Shown here: piece after piece, positions 36,943 through 44,730 of the stretch | How the letters are laid out: every line of letters starts with the position of its first letter | Position numbering within the stretch: position 1 is the first letter of the stretch | From: Paraclostridium bifermentans | Lineage (GTDB): Bacteria > Bacillota > Clostridia > Peptostreptococcales > Peptostreptococcaceae | NCBI RefSeq assembly: GCF_019916025.1 | Contig: NZ_CP079737.1 | Span: 2,852,001 to 2,916,000, forward strand | Reading direction: 5' to 3' | DNA length: 64,000 bases | The notes under the pieces: generated by a model | The model's input: the letters and a program-made list of their open reading frames with translations, nothing else | What the model was told of the DNA's origin: nothing | The model's database searches: none | Made by a program: the position numbers and the translations under genes

Positions 36943-37854
36943 TTACTTAGCTTTCATAGCTATTAATGCTCCATATGCTATAGAGTATAACTTTGATTCA
37001 TGGCTGTCAGCCCTTGAAACGAGTACAATTGGACTTTTAGCCCCCATTATAACTCCTGCAGATTTTGCATTTGAAAAATATGTTAAAGATTTCCCTATTC
37101 CATTTCCAACTTCTATCGTAGGTACTAAAATTACATCTACATCTCCTGAAATTTTACTTTTAAAACCTTTTACTTTAGATGCTTCTTGTGATACAGCTAA
37201 GTCAAATGCCAAAGGCCCTTCTAATGTAACATTTGATCCAAAGATTCCAGCTTCACTTGCATCTTGTAACTTTTTAGCATCTATAGTTGCCTGCATTTTT
37301 TCATTTACTTTTTCTTTAGCCGCTAAAGCTGCAATTTTTATATTATCAATATTAAGCGACTCACAAGCTTTTATTGCATTTAAAACTATTTTTTCTTTTT
37401 GCTCATAATTAGGGCTTATGTTCATGCCTCCGTCAGTTAGTATTAATAATTTATGATAATTTGGTACTTCATATATCATTACATGACTTAGTAAACTATC
37501 AGTTCTTAATCCATACTCTTTATTTAAAACCTGTTTTAATAGTATAGATGTATCTAATAATCCTTTCATTAAAAAATCTGCTTTTTTACTACTTACTAAT
37601 TTAACTGCAATTTCTGCACATTCTTCGTAGCTTTGAGCTTCAATCATTTCAGTTTTTTCCAAATTTAAACCTAGATCTTTAGCTATTAACTTTATTTTTT
37701 CTAAATTTCCTATTAAAATCGGATCTATTATATTCATATTCATTGCATCTAAAACAGCATGTAAAACTTCTTCATCTTGTGCTGCTGCTACTGCTAATTT
37801 AACTTTTTTGTTTACCTTTAATTCCTTTATTATGTCTTCTAAGCTGTTGATCAT
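36943..37854 (-). CDS. ptb: Phosphate butyryltransferase
   Basis: 303 residues, phosphate acetyl/butyryltransferase family. It converts butyryl-CoA and phosphate to butyryl-phosphate and CoA. DFLMKGLLDTSILLKQVLN, HVMIYEVP and ILTDGGMNISPNYEQK are the Ptb-type signatures, and length fits Ptb rather than the longer Pta. No butyrate kinase gene is adjacent. It lies just upstream of cooS, as I recall for C. difficile ptb. Ribosome site AAGGAGG. Acetyl- or other acyl-specificity cannot be excluded. Confidence 0.85.
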   Translation of the reverse strand: MINSLEDIIKELKVNKKVKLAVAAAQDEEVLHAVLDAMNMNIIDPILIGNLEKIKLIAKDLGLNLEKTEMIEAQSYEECAEIAVKLVSSKKADFLMKGLLDTSILLKQVLNKEYGLRTDSLLSHVMIYEVPNYHKLLILTDGGMNISPNYEQKEKIVLNAIKACESLNIDNIKIAALAAKEKVNEKMQATIDAKKLQDASEAGIFGSNVTLEGPLAFDLAVSQEASKVKGFKSKISGDVDVILVPTIEVGNGIGKSLTYFSNAKSAGVIMGAKSPIVLVSRADSHESKLYSIAYGALIAMKAK

Positions 37855-37963
37855 TGTAACTCCTCCTTATATCTTTACTTTTGCCCTATTCTAAATATGT
37901 GTATAAATTTTTAAAGCTACATTTAATCTATTTGACATAGCTTTATTTACTCCTTTTAATAAT

Positions 37964-37994
37964 AAAAAAAACTATAAAGATTTAATCTTTATAG
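37964..37994 (-). terminator. Terminator of the TPR-protein gene
   Basis: Stem CTATAAAGAT/ATCTTTATAG with a 3-nt loop, followed by eight T on the minus strand. Confidence 0.88.
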
Positions 37995-38009
37995 CCTTTT
38001 TTATTTATA

Positions 38010-39155
38010 TTATCTAAAGTTATTTAACTCTCTTAAACAAGCAAGTGTAACTTCGTCTTGTGGATCTATTTCATATGCTCTTTCTATATAGTAAGTAGCA
38101 TTATCTAAATCTCCATCATTTAGATATGCCATACCTAAATTGCAAAGTATTTCTGGATCTTCTTTCTTTAATTTTGCTGCCTTTTCAAAGTATTCTATAG
38201 CACCTTTCATATTATAACTAGATGCTTCGCAAAGCCCTAATTCAACTAAAGTATCTACTTGATTTGGTCTTATTATAAGTATTTTTTCAAAATATTTCTT
38301 AGCTTGTCCTACATCATTCATATTTCTATAAGCTAACCCTATCATGAATAATAAGTTCCACCAATCACCATGCTCATCAGCTAATGGTAATAATTTTTCT
38401 AAGGCTTCTTCATTTTTACCTTGGAATACTAGATTATATCCTTCTTCATACTGAACTTTAAAATCCATTTTCCCTAAAATTTCTTGTATCTCAGCCATAA
38501 AGTCTTCAGGTAATCCTAATTTTATAGCTTCTTCCCAAGTAACCTTAGTTTTTATATATTGATTTTGGTTGTAATAATGATAACCTAAATGATAATGAGC
38601 AAGTGCAAATGATTCATCTAAATCTCTAACTTTTTCTAAAGCTTCTATTGCATCTAATAAGAATGCTTCCATAGGCTTCTCATCGCCATTTTTTTGATGC
38701 TGCTTAGCTAATTCTTGGCATACTATTGCATAATGGTACAGTGAATTAATATCATCTGGATATAATGTCACACTACATTTTAAATATATTAGAGAATCTG
38801 TATAATCTCCAACTTCAAAATACTTTCTAGACATATAACCCATATATGCTTTTAAATCTAGGTCTAAATTTTCTTCAATAGCTTTAAGAAATTTTTTATA
38901 TTCATCATTGTATTTAAAATTTCTATCAATTCCCATGATGTATATCATTGCATCTGCAATAGACATAGAACTTAACCCATCTTGAGCTGTATTAGTTTTT
39001 ATACCTTTAACTAATACATCATTTTTTATAGGAACATCTAACCCCTCTTTCGGGAATGTGTATCCTTTTAAATTAAAGTCTGCTCCATTTTTAATTTTTA
39101 AAAATGCTAATTCTTCAGCTTTTTTTAATATATATTTTTCAACTCTAAACTTCAT
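38010..39155 (-). CDS. TPR-repeat protein
   Basis: 381 residues. Several tetratricopeptide-like repeats cover about residues 115-375, such as DLDNATYYIERAYEIDPQDE and NMKGAIEYFEKAAKLKKED. No signal peptide or membrane segment, so a cytoplasmic scaffold is likely. The first 110 residues are not recognised. It follows a B12-binding radical-SAM gene by nine bases and so is probably co-expressed with it. Function unknown. Confidence 0.85.
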   Translation of the reverse strand: MKFRVEKYILKKAEELAFLKIKNGADFNLKGYTFPKEGLDVPIKNDVLVKGIKTNTAQDGLSSMSIADAMIYIMGIDRNFKYNDEYKKFLKAIEENLDLDLKAYMGYMSRKYFEVGDYTDSLIYLKCSVTLYPDDINSLYHYAIVCQELAKQHQKNGDEKPMEAFLLDAIEALEKVRDLDESFALAHYHLGYHYYNQNQYIKTKVTWEEAIKLGLPEDFMAEIQEILGKMDFKVQYEEGYNLVFQGKNEEALEKLLPLADEHGDWWNLLFMIGLAYRNMNDVGQAKKYFEKILIIRPNQVDTLVELGLCEASSYNMKGAIEYFEKAAKLKKEDPEILCNLGMAYLNDGDLDNATYYIERAYEIDPQDEVTLACLRELNNFR

Positions 39156-39164
39156 ATTGACCTC

Positions 39165-40925
39165 CTATATCTCTACTGTGTATGATTTAGATTTCTCAAA
39201 CACCTTTTTATCATCATAAACAAATAACACTATACTCTCTTTTTTATCTAAGTCAGCCTTTATATTTTCTTTTAGTTTTAATATATCATACTTAAAAGGC
39301 TCAAAATGTACATGCTTTATTATTTGCTTAGCAGGAGTATTTTCAAATCTAGGTATATATTTTAATATATTTTCTTCGTTTTGTAAAAATAAATGACATC
39401 TATTTTTAAAATCTTCAACTTCTATCTTACTCATAAACCCTGGTACGTTCGATGTTTTTCCTAAAGATATATAGTCATATTTTATAATTTCAGTAAATAG
39501 TTCTATATTTTTATTGATTTGTTCAGTGTAAAAATCTAATAGTATTTTGTATAATTGATTTTTACCTTGAGACATATTAAAGTATCCATTTTTATTAAAG
39601 TAAGTTGCAAAATCTTCAAAGAACTTAAATGGACTTTCTTTGTAGTAATTATGAATTATATATCTCATCGAAAGAACAAAGTTCTTTGAGTTAAAATATC
39701 TTTCCAGTATTTCTTCTATATCTTTTAACTTTAAAATCTCATTATATGTTATATATTTGTTATATAACACTTCATAAGGTGGATAATCTTTATATCTAAA
39801 TTCATGTTCATCTGCATTGTTTCTTATTCCCGTTCCTTTTATCATCTTTAAGAAACCTAATTGCAGATGCTCTATACCTAAGTTAAAAACATCATTAAAT
39901 GAGTTTTCAAAACTATTATAATCCTCATACGGTAAGCCAGCTATTAAATCTAAGTGTTGATGTATATTTCTATATGAAGCTATTTTTTGAACTACGTATG
40001 AAAGTTTACTGAAGTCATCTCTTCTTCCTACCGCTTCTAATACTTTTTCATTTGTAGTTTGTACTCCAATCTCAAATTGGAATAGCCCTTCTTTACATCC
40101 CTTTAAAAACTCTAGCATGTCTTCAGTTAATAAATGAGCTGTAACTTCAAAATGATATGTTGTATAGTCATTATCATTTTCCATTAAAAACTGCATTATT
40201 TCCATTGCAAATTTTTTATTTGCATTGAAAGTTCTATCTATAAATTTTATTTGAGATACTCTAGCGTCTATAAGTGCCTTTAAATCGCTTTTTACTCTAT
40301 CTATACTAAAATATCTAAGCCCTTGTAATGTAGAAGATAAGCAATATTGACAATTAAAAGGACATCCTCTAGATGTTTCATAATACACAATTCTATTTTC
40401 ATATTCTGCTTTATTTAAATCTACATAAGGACTAGGTATTATGTCTAAGTTTTCTATATCTTTCATAGGCTTGTTTCTTACTATCTCTCCATTATTTCTA
40501 TAAACAAGACCATCTACATCCTTTATATCAATCTCTCCTTTTATAGATTTTACAAAGTCTCTAAATACAAGCTCTCCTTCTCCATAAAGTATGTAATCTA
40601 CAAAATCATATTTTTTCATAGACTCTTCGCTATCATAAGTTACTTCAGGTCCACCTAATGCAATTTTAATGTTTTTATTAACCTTTTTTAAGTTATTACA
40701 TATTTTTACTATATCATTTACATTCCATATATAAGTTGAGAATAATATCACATCATAATTATTAGCATATATATCTTTTAATATGAAATCTAATTCATTA
40801 TTTATTGTATATTCTCTTATATCTACATCTATATCTTCAATATCTTTAACCATTTGGTTTAAATATCTTATCGCTAAGTTTGTATGTATAAATTTTGAAT
40901 TTAATGTTGTTAAAAGTATTTTCAA
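39165..40925 (-). CDS. B12-binding-domain radical SAM protein (DUF4080 type)
   Basis: 586 residues. An N-terminal cobalamin-binding Rossmann domain (about 1-140) is followed by a radical-SAM barrel with SRGCPFNCQYCLSS (CX3CX2C) near residue 190. The C-terminal 230 residues resemble DUF4080. Class B radical-SAM enzymes of this kind often methylate or rearrange carbon skeletons. The substrate is unknown. A TTG start at 40925 follows GAGGTG. It forms an operon with the downstream TPR gene. Confidence 0.85.
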   Translation of the reverse strand: MKILLTTLNSKFIHTNLAIRYLNQMVKDIEDIDVDIREYTINNELDFILKDIYANNYDVILFSTYIWNVNDIVKICNNLKKVNKNIKIALGGPEVTYDSEESMKKYDFVDYILYGEGELVFRDFVKSIKGEIDIKDVDGLVYRNNGEIVRNKPMKDIENLDIIPSPYVDLNKAEYENRIVYYETSRGCPFNCQYCLSSTLQGLRYFSIDRVKSDLKALIDARVSQIKFIDRTFNANKKFAMEIMQFLMENDNDYTTYHFEVTAHLLTEDMLEFLKGCKEGLFQFEIGVQTTNEKVLEAVGRRDDFSKLSYVVQKIASYRNIHQHLDLIAGLPYEDYNSFENSFNDVFNLGIEHLQLGFLKMIKGTGIRNNADEHEFRYKDYPPYEVLYNKYITYNEILKLKDIEEILERYFNSKNFVLSMRYIIHNYYKESPFKFFEDFATYFNKNGYFNMSQGKNQLYKILLDFYTEQINKNIELFTEIIKYDYISLGKTSNVPGFMSKIEVEDFKNRCHLFLQNEENILKYIPRFENTPAKQIIKHVHFEPFKYDILKLKENIKADLDKKESIVLFVYDDKKVFEKSKSYTVEI

Positions 40926-41102
40926 CTAAATCACCTCTTTTTTAATTTTATTAGCTATAATTACCTATTTTTTGTTAAAATATTACATGTACTATTTTTT
41001 CTAACATTATGTATAAAAAGAAGGTTTTTTTATATTATTGTAGAATTATATCATATTATAAATTTCTTAAATCACTAAATTATATATGAAAGGAAGTATT
41101 GT

Positions 41103-41303
41103 ATGAAATTGTTTGACAAAGTATCCATTGATGCACTATCTAAAAGAGATTTATTGCTTGTTATTAAAGCATTAGAATATACTTATGAAAATACCAATTT
41201 AGAAGATTTCATCGACCTTAGAAATAGTCTTATAAAAGAACTTTGCTTTTTAACAAATACTGATGAACAAGTTTTTGTTGATTATTTAGAAACTAATGAC
41301 TAA
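41103..41303 (+). CDS. Small hypothetical protein
   Basis: 66 residues, acidic, predicted helical. Starts MKLFDKVSIDALSKRDLL after AAGGAAG at proper spacing. It is the only plus-strand gene between 14.8 and 47 kb. Its stop overlaps the end of the convergent next gene by four bases. Not recognised; the length, ribosome site and coding-like composition support a real gene. Confidence 0.6.
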   Translation: MKLFDKVSIDALSKRDLLLVIKALEYTYENTNLEDFIDLRNSLIKELCFLTNTDEQVFVDYLETND

Positions 41304-42223
41304 GCTCTTTTAAATTTAAAATTATAATCACCCGTTTTAGAAACCAATCCTATATTTAAAACATTATTTGAAAAGTTTCTAGATATAACCTTAATATTAT
41401 TTAATATTGGATCTGATTTTGTATCTCCAATTTCTAAATTTATTAAATATCTCGGGTCAGATTTTATATTATATTCTTTTTTATTTATTTTATATTTTCT
41501 AAGTTTAATAATATATTCTGCCATAGAGTTTATAAAATCTATGTTATCTATCTTCTCATTTATATCAAAGCCTAAAATAGATAATATAGATTTTTTTATG
41601 CTCTTTATTCCTTGTATTTTAGTATCTCTATCGCTTATATATATATCATGTATTACATTTAGTAAATTATTTATTATATCATTATCTTCATAATCTTTTA
41701 TCTTTAAATCTATATATCTGTCTATACTTTGAATTACTTGTATTCTCTTCATTTCAAACTTAATAACTTCTGTTTTTTCCATCTCATATGTAAATTCAAT
41801 TATTGTTGATTTAATTTTTTGCATCAATTCTTCATACTCTATGTCTTTATTTTCTATAATGGAATGAATTAATGTATTGTAAATTAAACTAGAAATTAAA
41901 AAATCATTCATATATTCATTTTTCTTATTATACAATACATAATATTTTATAACTTTTACAACTTCTTCTTCACTTTTTTTCATGTTTGTATTGGATATTA
42001 TAACTGGTAATAAAATGTTTACTATATTTATATCCGATAGCTTTTCACCATAAAATCTATAATAAAGTAATTCATCTCTTAATCTATTTTTATCTATTTT
42101 TACATATCTCTGAGCTAAATCATCAATTAAAGACTTAGTATTCAAGATAATCATATTTTTTATATATTTATCCTCAATGCTAAATGCATTTATATATGCT
42201 TTTTTTAATAACTCTTCTTTCAT
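41300..42223 (-). CDS. Hypothetical protein, mostly alpha-helical
   Basis: 307 residues, rich in Ile, Lys, Asn and Asp, with no signal peptide, membrane segment or recognisable catalytic motif. Long helices dominate to about residue 240; a final beta-rich stretch ends VLNIGLVSKTGDYNFKFKRA. The ATG at 42223 follows GGAAGGT; an in-frame start eight codons upstream lacks a site. It is monocistronic. The composition resembles lineage-specific proteins. Function unknown. Confidence 0.7.
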   Translation of the reverse strand: MKEELLKKAYINAFSIEDKYIKNMIILNTKSLIDDLAQRYVKIDKNRLRDELLYYRFYGEKLSDINIVNILLPVIISNTNMKKSEEEVVKVIKYYVLYNKKNEYMNDFLISSLIYNTLIHSIIENKDIEYEELMQKIKSTIIEFTYEMEKTEVIKFEMKRIQVIQSIDRYIDLKIKDYEDNDIINNLLNVIHDIYISDRDTKIQGIKSIKKSILSILGFDINEKIDNIDFINSMAEYIIKLRKYKINKKEYNIKSDPRYLINLEIGDTKSDPILNNIKVISRNFSNNVLNIGLVSKTGDYNFKFKRA

Positions 42224-42311
42224 AGATACTACCTTCCTAACCCTCAAACTATTTTATAGTTTTATCAATTAATTAACTTGATATACTTTTATAATATAAT
42301 AGCTTTGATTT

Positions 42312-42340
42312 TTAAAAAAAATAGGCAGCTATTAGCTGCC
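42312..42340 (-). terminator. Terminator of the putative sRNA 3 / argS transcript
   Basis: GGCAGC/GCTGCC stem with a 5-nt loop followed by eight or more T on the minus strand. Confidence 0.9.
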
Positions 42341-42434
42341 GTAAATGTAGGGGGGGAGTAGAATAGTGTTTATATACTCTACTTCCATATATATCTTTTG
42401 ATTCTAATAAACTCATATTTCAGAGCCATTTCTT
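42312..42434 (-). ncRNA. Putative C-rich small RNA 3
   Basis: A transcript of about 123 nt predicted from a strong promoter and terminator in the gap downstream of argS. A hairpin AGTAGA/TCTACT is followed directly by a single-stranded tract of seven C and TACATTT, then the terminator. CCCCCCCTACATTT is a 14-nt perfect complement to the ribosome-site region of zapA in this window. No ORF of useful length is present. It could also be processed from the argS 3' UTR. Confidence 0.65.
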
Positions 42435-42440
42435 AATTTA

Positions 42441-42470
42441 ATTATACAATACCCCAAATTTAGATGTAAA
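42441..42470 (-). promoter_or_regulatory. Promoter of putative sRNA 3
   Basis: TTTACA, 18-nt spacer, TATAAT on the minus strand, 29 bases after the argS stop. There is no gene downstream before the terminator at 42312-42340. Confidence 0.72.
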
Positions 42471-42498
42471 GTATTATTTTTCGACAAACGTGTATTTA

Positions 42499-44199
42499 CT
42501 ACATTCTTTCAGGCGCACCCATACCTAATATAGAAAGAGCATTTTCTATAGTTTGTTTTGTAGCTGCAACTAATGCTACTCTAGCTTTTTTAACTTCTAT
42601 ATCATCTACTAATATAGGATTATCATGATAGAACTTATTAAATGCTTGTGCTAAGTCTAATACAAATCTTGTTACTATATGTGGTTCATTTTTTCTCATT
42701 GCTGCTAATATACTATTGTTAAATGATGCTATTAACTTTAAAACTTCCGAACTGTCAGCATCACTTAATAAACTATAGTCTACATCTGCAGTTACATCCA
42801 TGTTAGCTTTTCTTAAAACAGAACAGCATCTAGCATGAGTATATTGTACATATGGACCTGTCTCACCTTCGAAACTTAATGTTCTTTCCCATGAGAACGT
42901 ATAGTCTTTTATTCTACTATTAGATAGTTCTTGGAATACTACAGCTCCAACTCCAACTTGTTTAGCTATTTCATCTACATTTTCAGCATTTGGGTTTTTA
43001 GCTAACATAGTTTCCTTTGTTTTCTCTATAGCTTGTCTTAATACAGACTCTAAAAATACTACTCTTCCTTTTCTAGTTGACATTGTACCTTCTTCTAATG
43101 CTACCATTCCAAATGGAACGTGAACCATATCTTTAGCCCATTCAAATCCTATTAACTCTAAGACTTTAAATAGTTGTTGGAAGTGTAAACTTTGTTGTGA
43201 TCCAACTACGTATATACACTTTTCAAAATCATAATTTTCTTTTCTGTAAAGTGCAGCAGCTAAGTCTCTAGTCATGTATAATGTTGACCCATCTTTTTTA
43301 GTTATAAGCGCTGGTGTCATATTATATTCTTCTAGATTTACTATGTTTGTTCCCTCAGATTCTTCTAATAATCCTTTATCTTTTATTATATCTATTACTC
43401 TATCCATTTTATCTGAATAGAAACTTTCTCCTGCATATGAGTCAAATTCTATATCTAATAAGTCATATACTCTTGAGAATTCTTTTAAACTTTCATCTCT
43501 AAACCATTGCCATAAATCTTTAGCTTCTTTATCGTCATTTTCTAATTTCGTAAACCAAGCTCTAGCTTCATCTTCCATTTCTGGATGTTTTTCAGCCTCA
43601 TCATGGAATTGTATGTACAGTTTTAATAGTTCTGGTATTGGGTTAGATTCAACCGCTTCCTTATTTCCCCATTTTTTGAAAGCTACTATAAGCTTACCAA
43701 ATTGAGTTCCATAATCTCCAAGGTGATTTACTCTTACTGTGTTGTATCCTTGAGAATCATATATTTTATATAAAGCATTTCCTATAACTGTTGTTCTTAT
43801 ATGTCCTATATGGAAAGGCTTAGCTATATTAGGAGATGAGAAGTCTATAACTACTGTCTTATCTTGTCCTAATTCACTATGTCCATATTTTTTTCCTTGA
43901 GTTAATACATCATTTATAACATTTTTAGCTAATTGAGATTTATTAACGAAAAAGTTAACATATCCTCCCGCTGGTTCAACTTTTGATATAGCATCTTTTG
44001 CTTCTATACTTTCAGCTAAATCTGAAGCTATCATATTTGGAGCTTTTCTAAATACCTTTGCTAATCTAAAGCATGGAAATGCGTAATCTCCCATCTCACT
44101 ATTAGGTGGTGTTTCTATTAACCCAACTATTTCTTCTAAAGATAAATCTTCTATTTTTTCTTTTAACGATTTGGCTACTTCTATTTTAAAATCTTGCAT
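42499..44199 (-). CDS. argS: Arginyl-tRNA synthetase
   Basis: 566 residues, class I synthetase. SSPNIAKPFHIGHIRTTVIGN contains the HIGH motif, and the C-terminal DALR anticodon-binding domain (about 450-566) is complete. An N-terminal Add1 domain for the tRNA elbow precedes the catalytic core. GTMSTRKGRVV occupies the KMSKS position. Start follows AAGGAG. It has its own promoter inside the end of the preceding gene. Confidence 0.96.
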   Translation of the reverse strand: MQDFKIEVAKSLKEKIEDLSLEEIVGLIETPPNSEMGDYAFPCFRLAKVFRKAPNMIASDLAESIEAKDAISKVEPAGGYVNFFVNKSQLAKNVINDVLTQGKKYGHSELGQDKTVVIDFSSPNIAKPFHIGHIRTTVIGNALYKIYDSQGYNTVRVNHLGDYGTQFGKLIVAFKKWGNKEAVESNPIPELLKLYIQFHDEAEKHPEMEDEARAWFTKLENDDKEAKDLWQWFRDESLKEFSRVYDLLDIEFDSYAGESFYSDKMDRVIDIIKDKGLLEESEGTNIVNLEEYNMTPALITKKDGSTLYMTRDLAAALYRKENYDFEKCIYVVGSQQSLHFQQLFKVLELIGFEWAKDMVHVPFGMVALEEGTMSTRKGRVVFLESVLRQAIEKTKETMLAKNPNAENVDEIAKQVGVGAVVFQELSNSRIKDYTFSWERTLSFEGETGPYVQYTHARCCSVLRKANMDVTADVDYSLLSDADSSEVLKLIASFNNSILAAMRKNEPHIVTRFVLDLAQAFNKFYHDNPILVDDIEVKKARVALVAATKQTIENALSILGMGAPERM

Positions 44200-44244
44200 A
44201 TCAGTACTCCTTCCTTATTCTTATAACACTTTATGATAAAACAA

Positions 44245-44272
44245 ATTATACTTTTTTTCAAGTATCTGTCTA
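44245..44272 (-). promoter_or_regulatory. Putative argS promoter
   Basis: TAGACA, 16-nt spacer, TATAAT on the minus strand; the -35 touches the last codons of the DUF523 gene. Confidence 0.6.
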
Positions 44273-44719
44273 CTTTTCCAAATCTTTCTCATTGATAATG
44301 TGTATTCCTTGATTTTTTAGGATTGCAGCTGTAACACCTGCCCCATTAATTTTTTTTCCTGTAAATGTTCCATCATATATTTTATTACTTCCACAAGACG
44401 GACTTCCTTCCTTTAAAATCGCTTCACTACAATTATATAATTGTGCTATCTTTAAAGTTTCTTTAGCACCTTTTATAAAATTTTCTGTTGTATCTATTCC
44501 ATCTTTATTTTTAACTTTACATTTACCTGATAAAACATCAAATCCATTTCCATTTTCAATTTCACATGGAATTCTTGGTGTACTTAATCCCCCTAATTGT
44601 TCAGGGCAAACTAAAACAAATTGTTTGCCCTTTAAATATTTCTTAACTATTTCATGGTTGTTATTATCGCCATCATATTTACAGTTTATTCCTAATAAAC
44701 ACGCTGATACTAATATCAT
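44270..44719 (-). CDS. DUF523-family protein
   Basis: 149 residues. ACLLGINCKYDGDNN at the N terminus, VCPEQLGGLSTPRIP and LKEGSPSCGSNKIYDGTFTG are the conserved DUF523 segments, with cysteines placed as for a thiol or metal site. Function unknown. It is 11 bases downstream of mutS2 and probably co-transcribed. Confidence 0.88.
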   Translation of the reverse strand: MILVSACLLGINCKYDGDNNNHEIVKKYLKGKQFVLVCPEQLGGLSTPRIPCEIENGNGFDVLSGKCKVKNKDGIDTTENFIKGAKETLKIAQLYNCSEAILKEGSPSCGSNKIYDGTFTGKKINGAGVTAAILKNQGIHIINEKDLEK

Positions 44720-44730
44720 TTTTTATCTCC

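Noticed and set aside
42342-42400. Short plus-strand ORF behind the GGGGGGG tract near 42350
   Set aside because: The best frame has about 11 codons. The minus-strand reading with promoter, C tract and terminator explains the region better.
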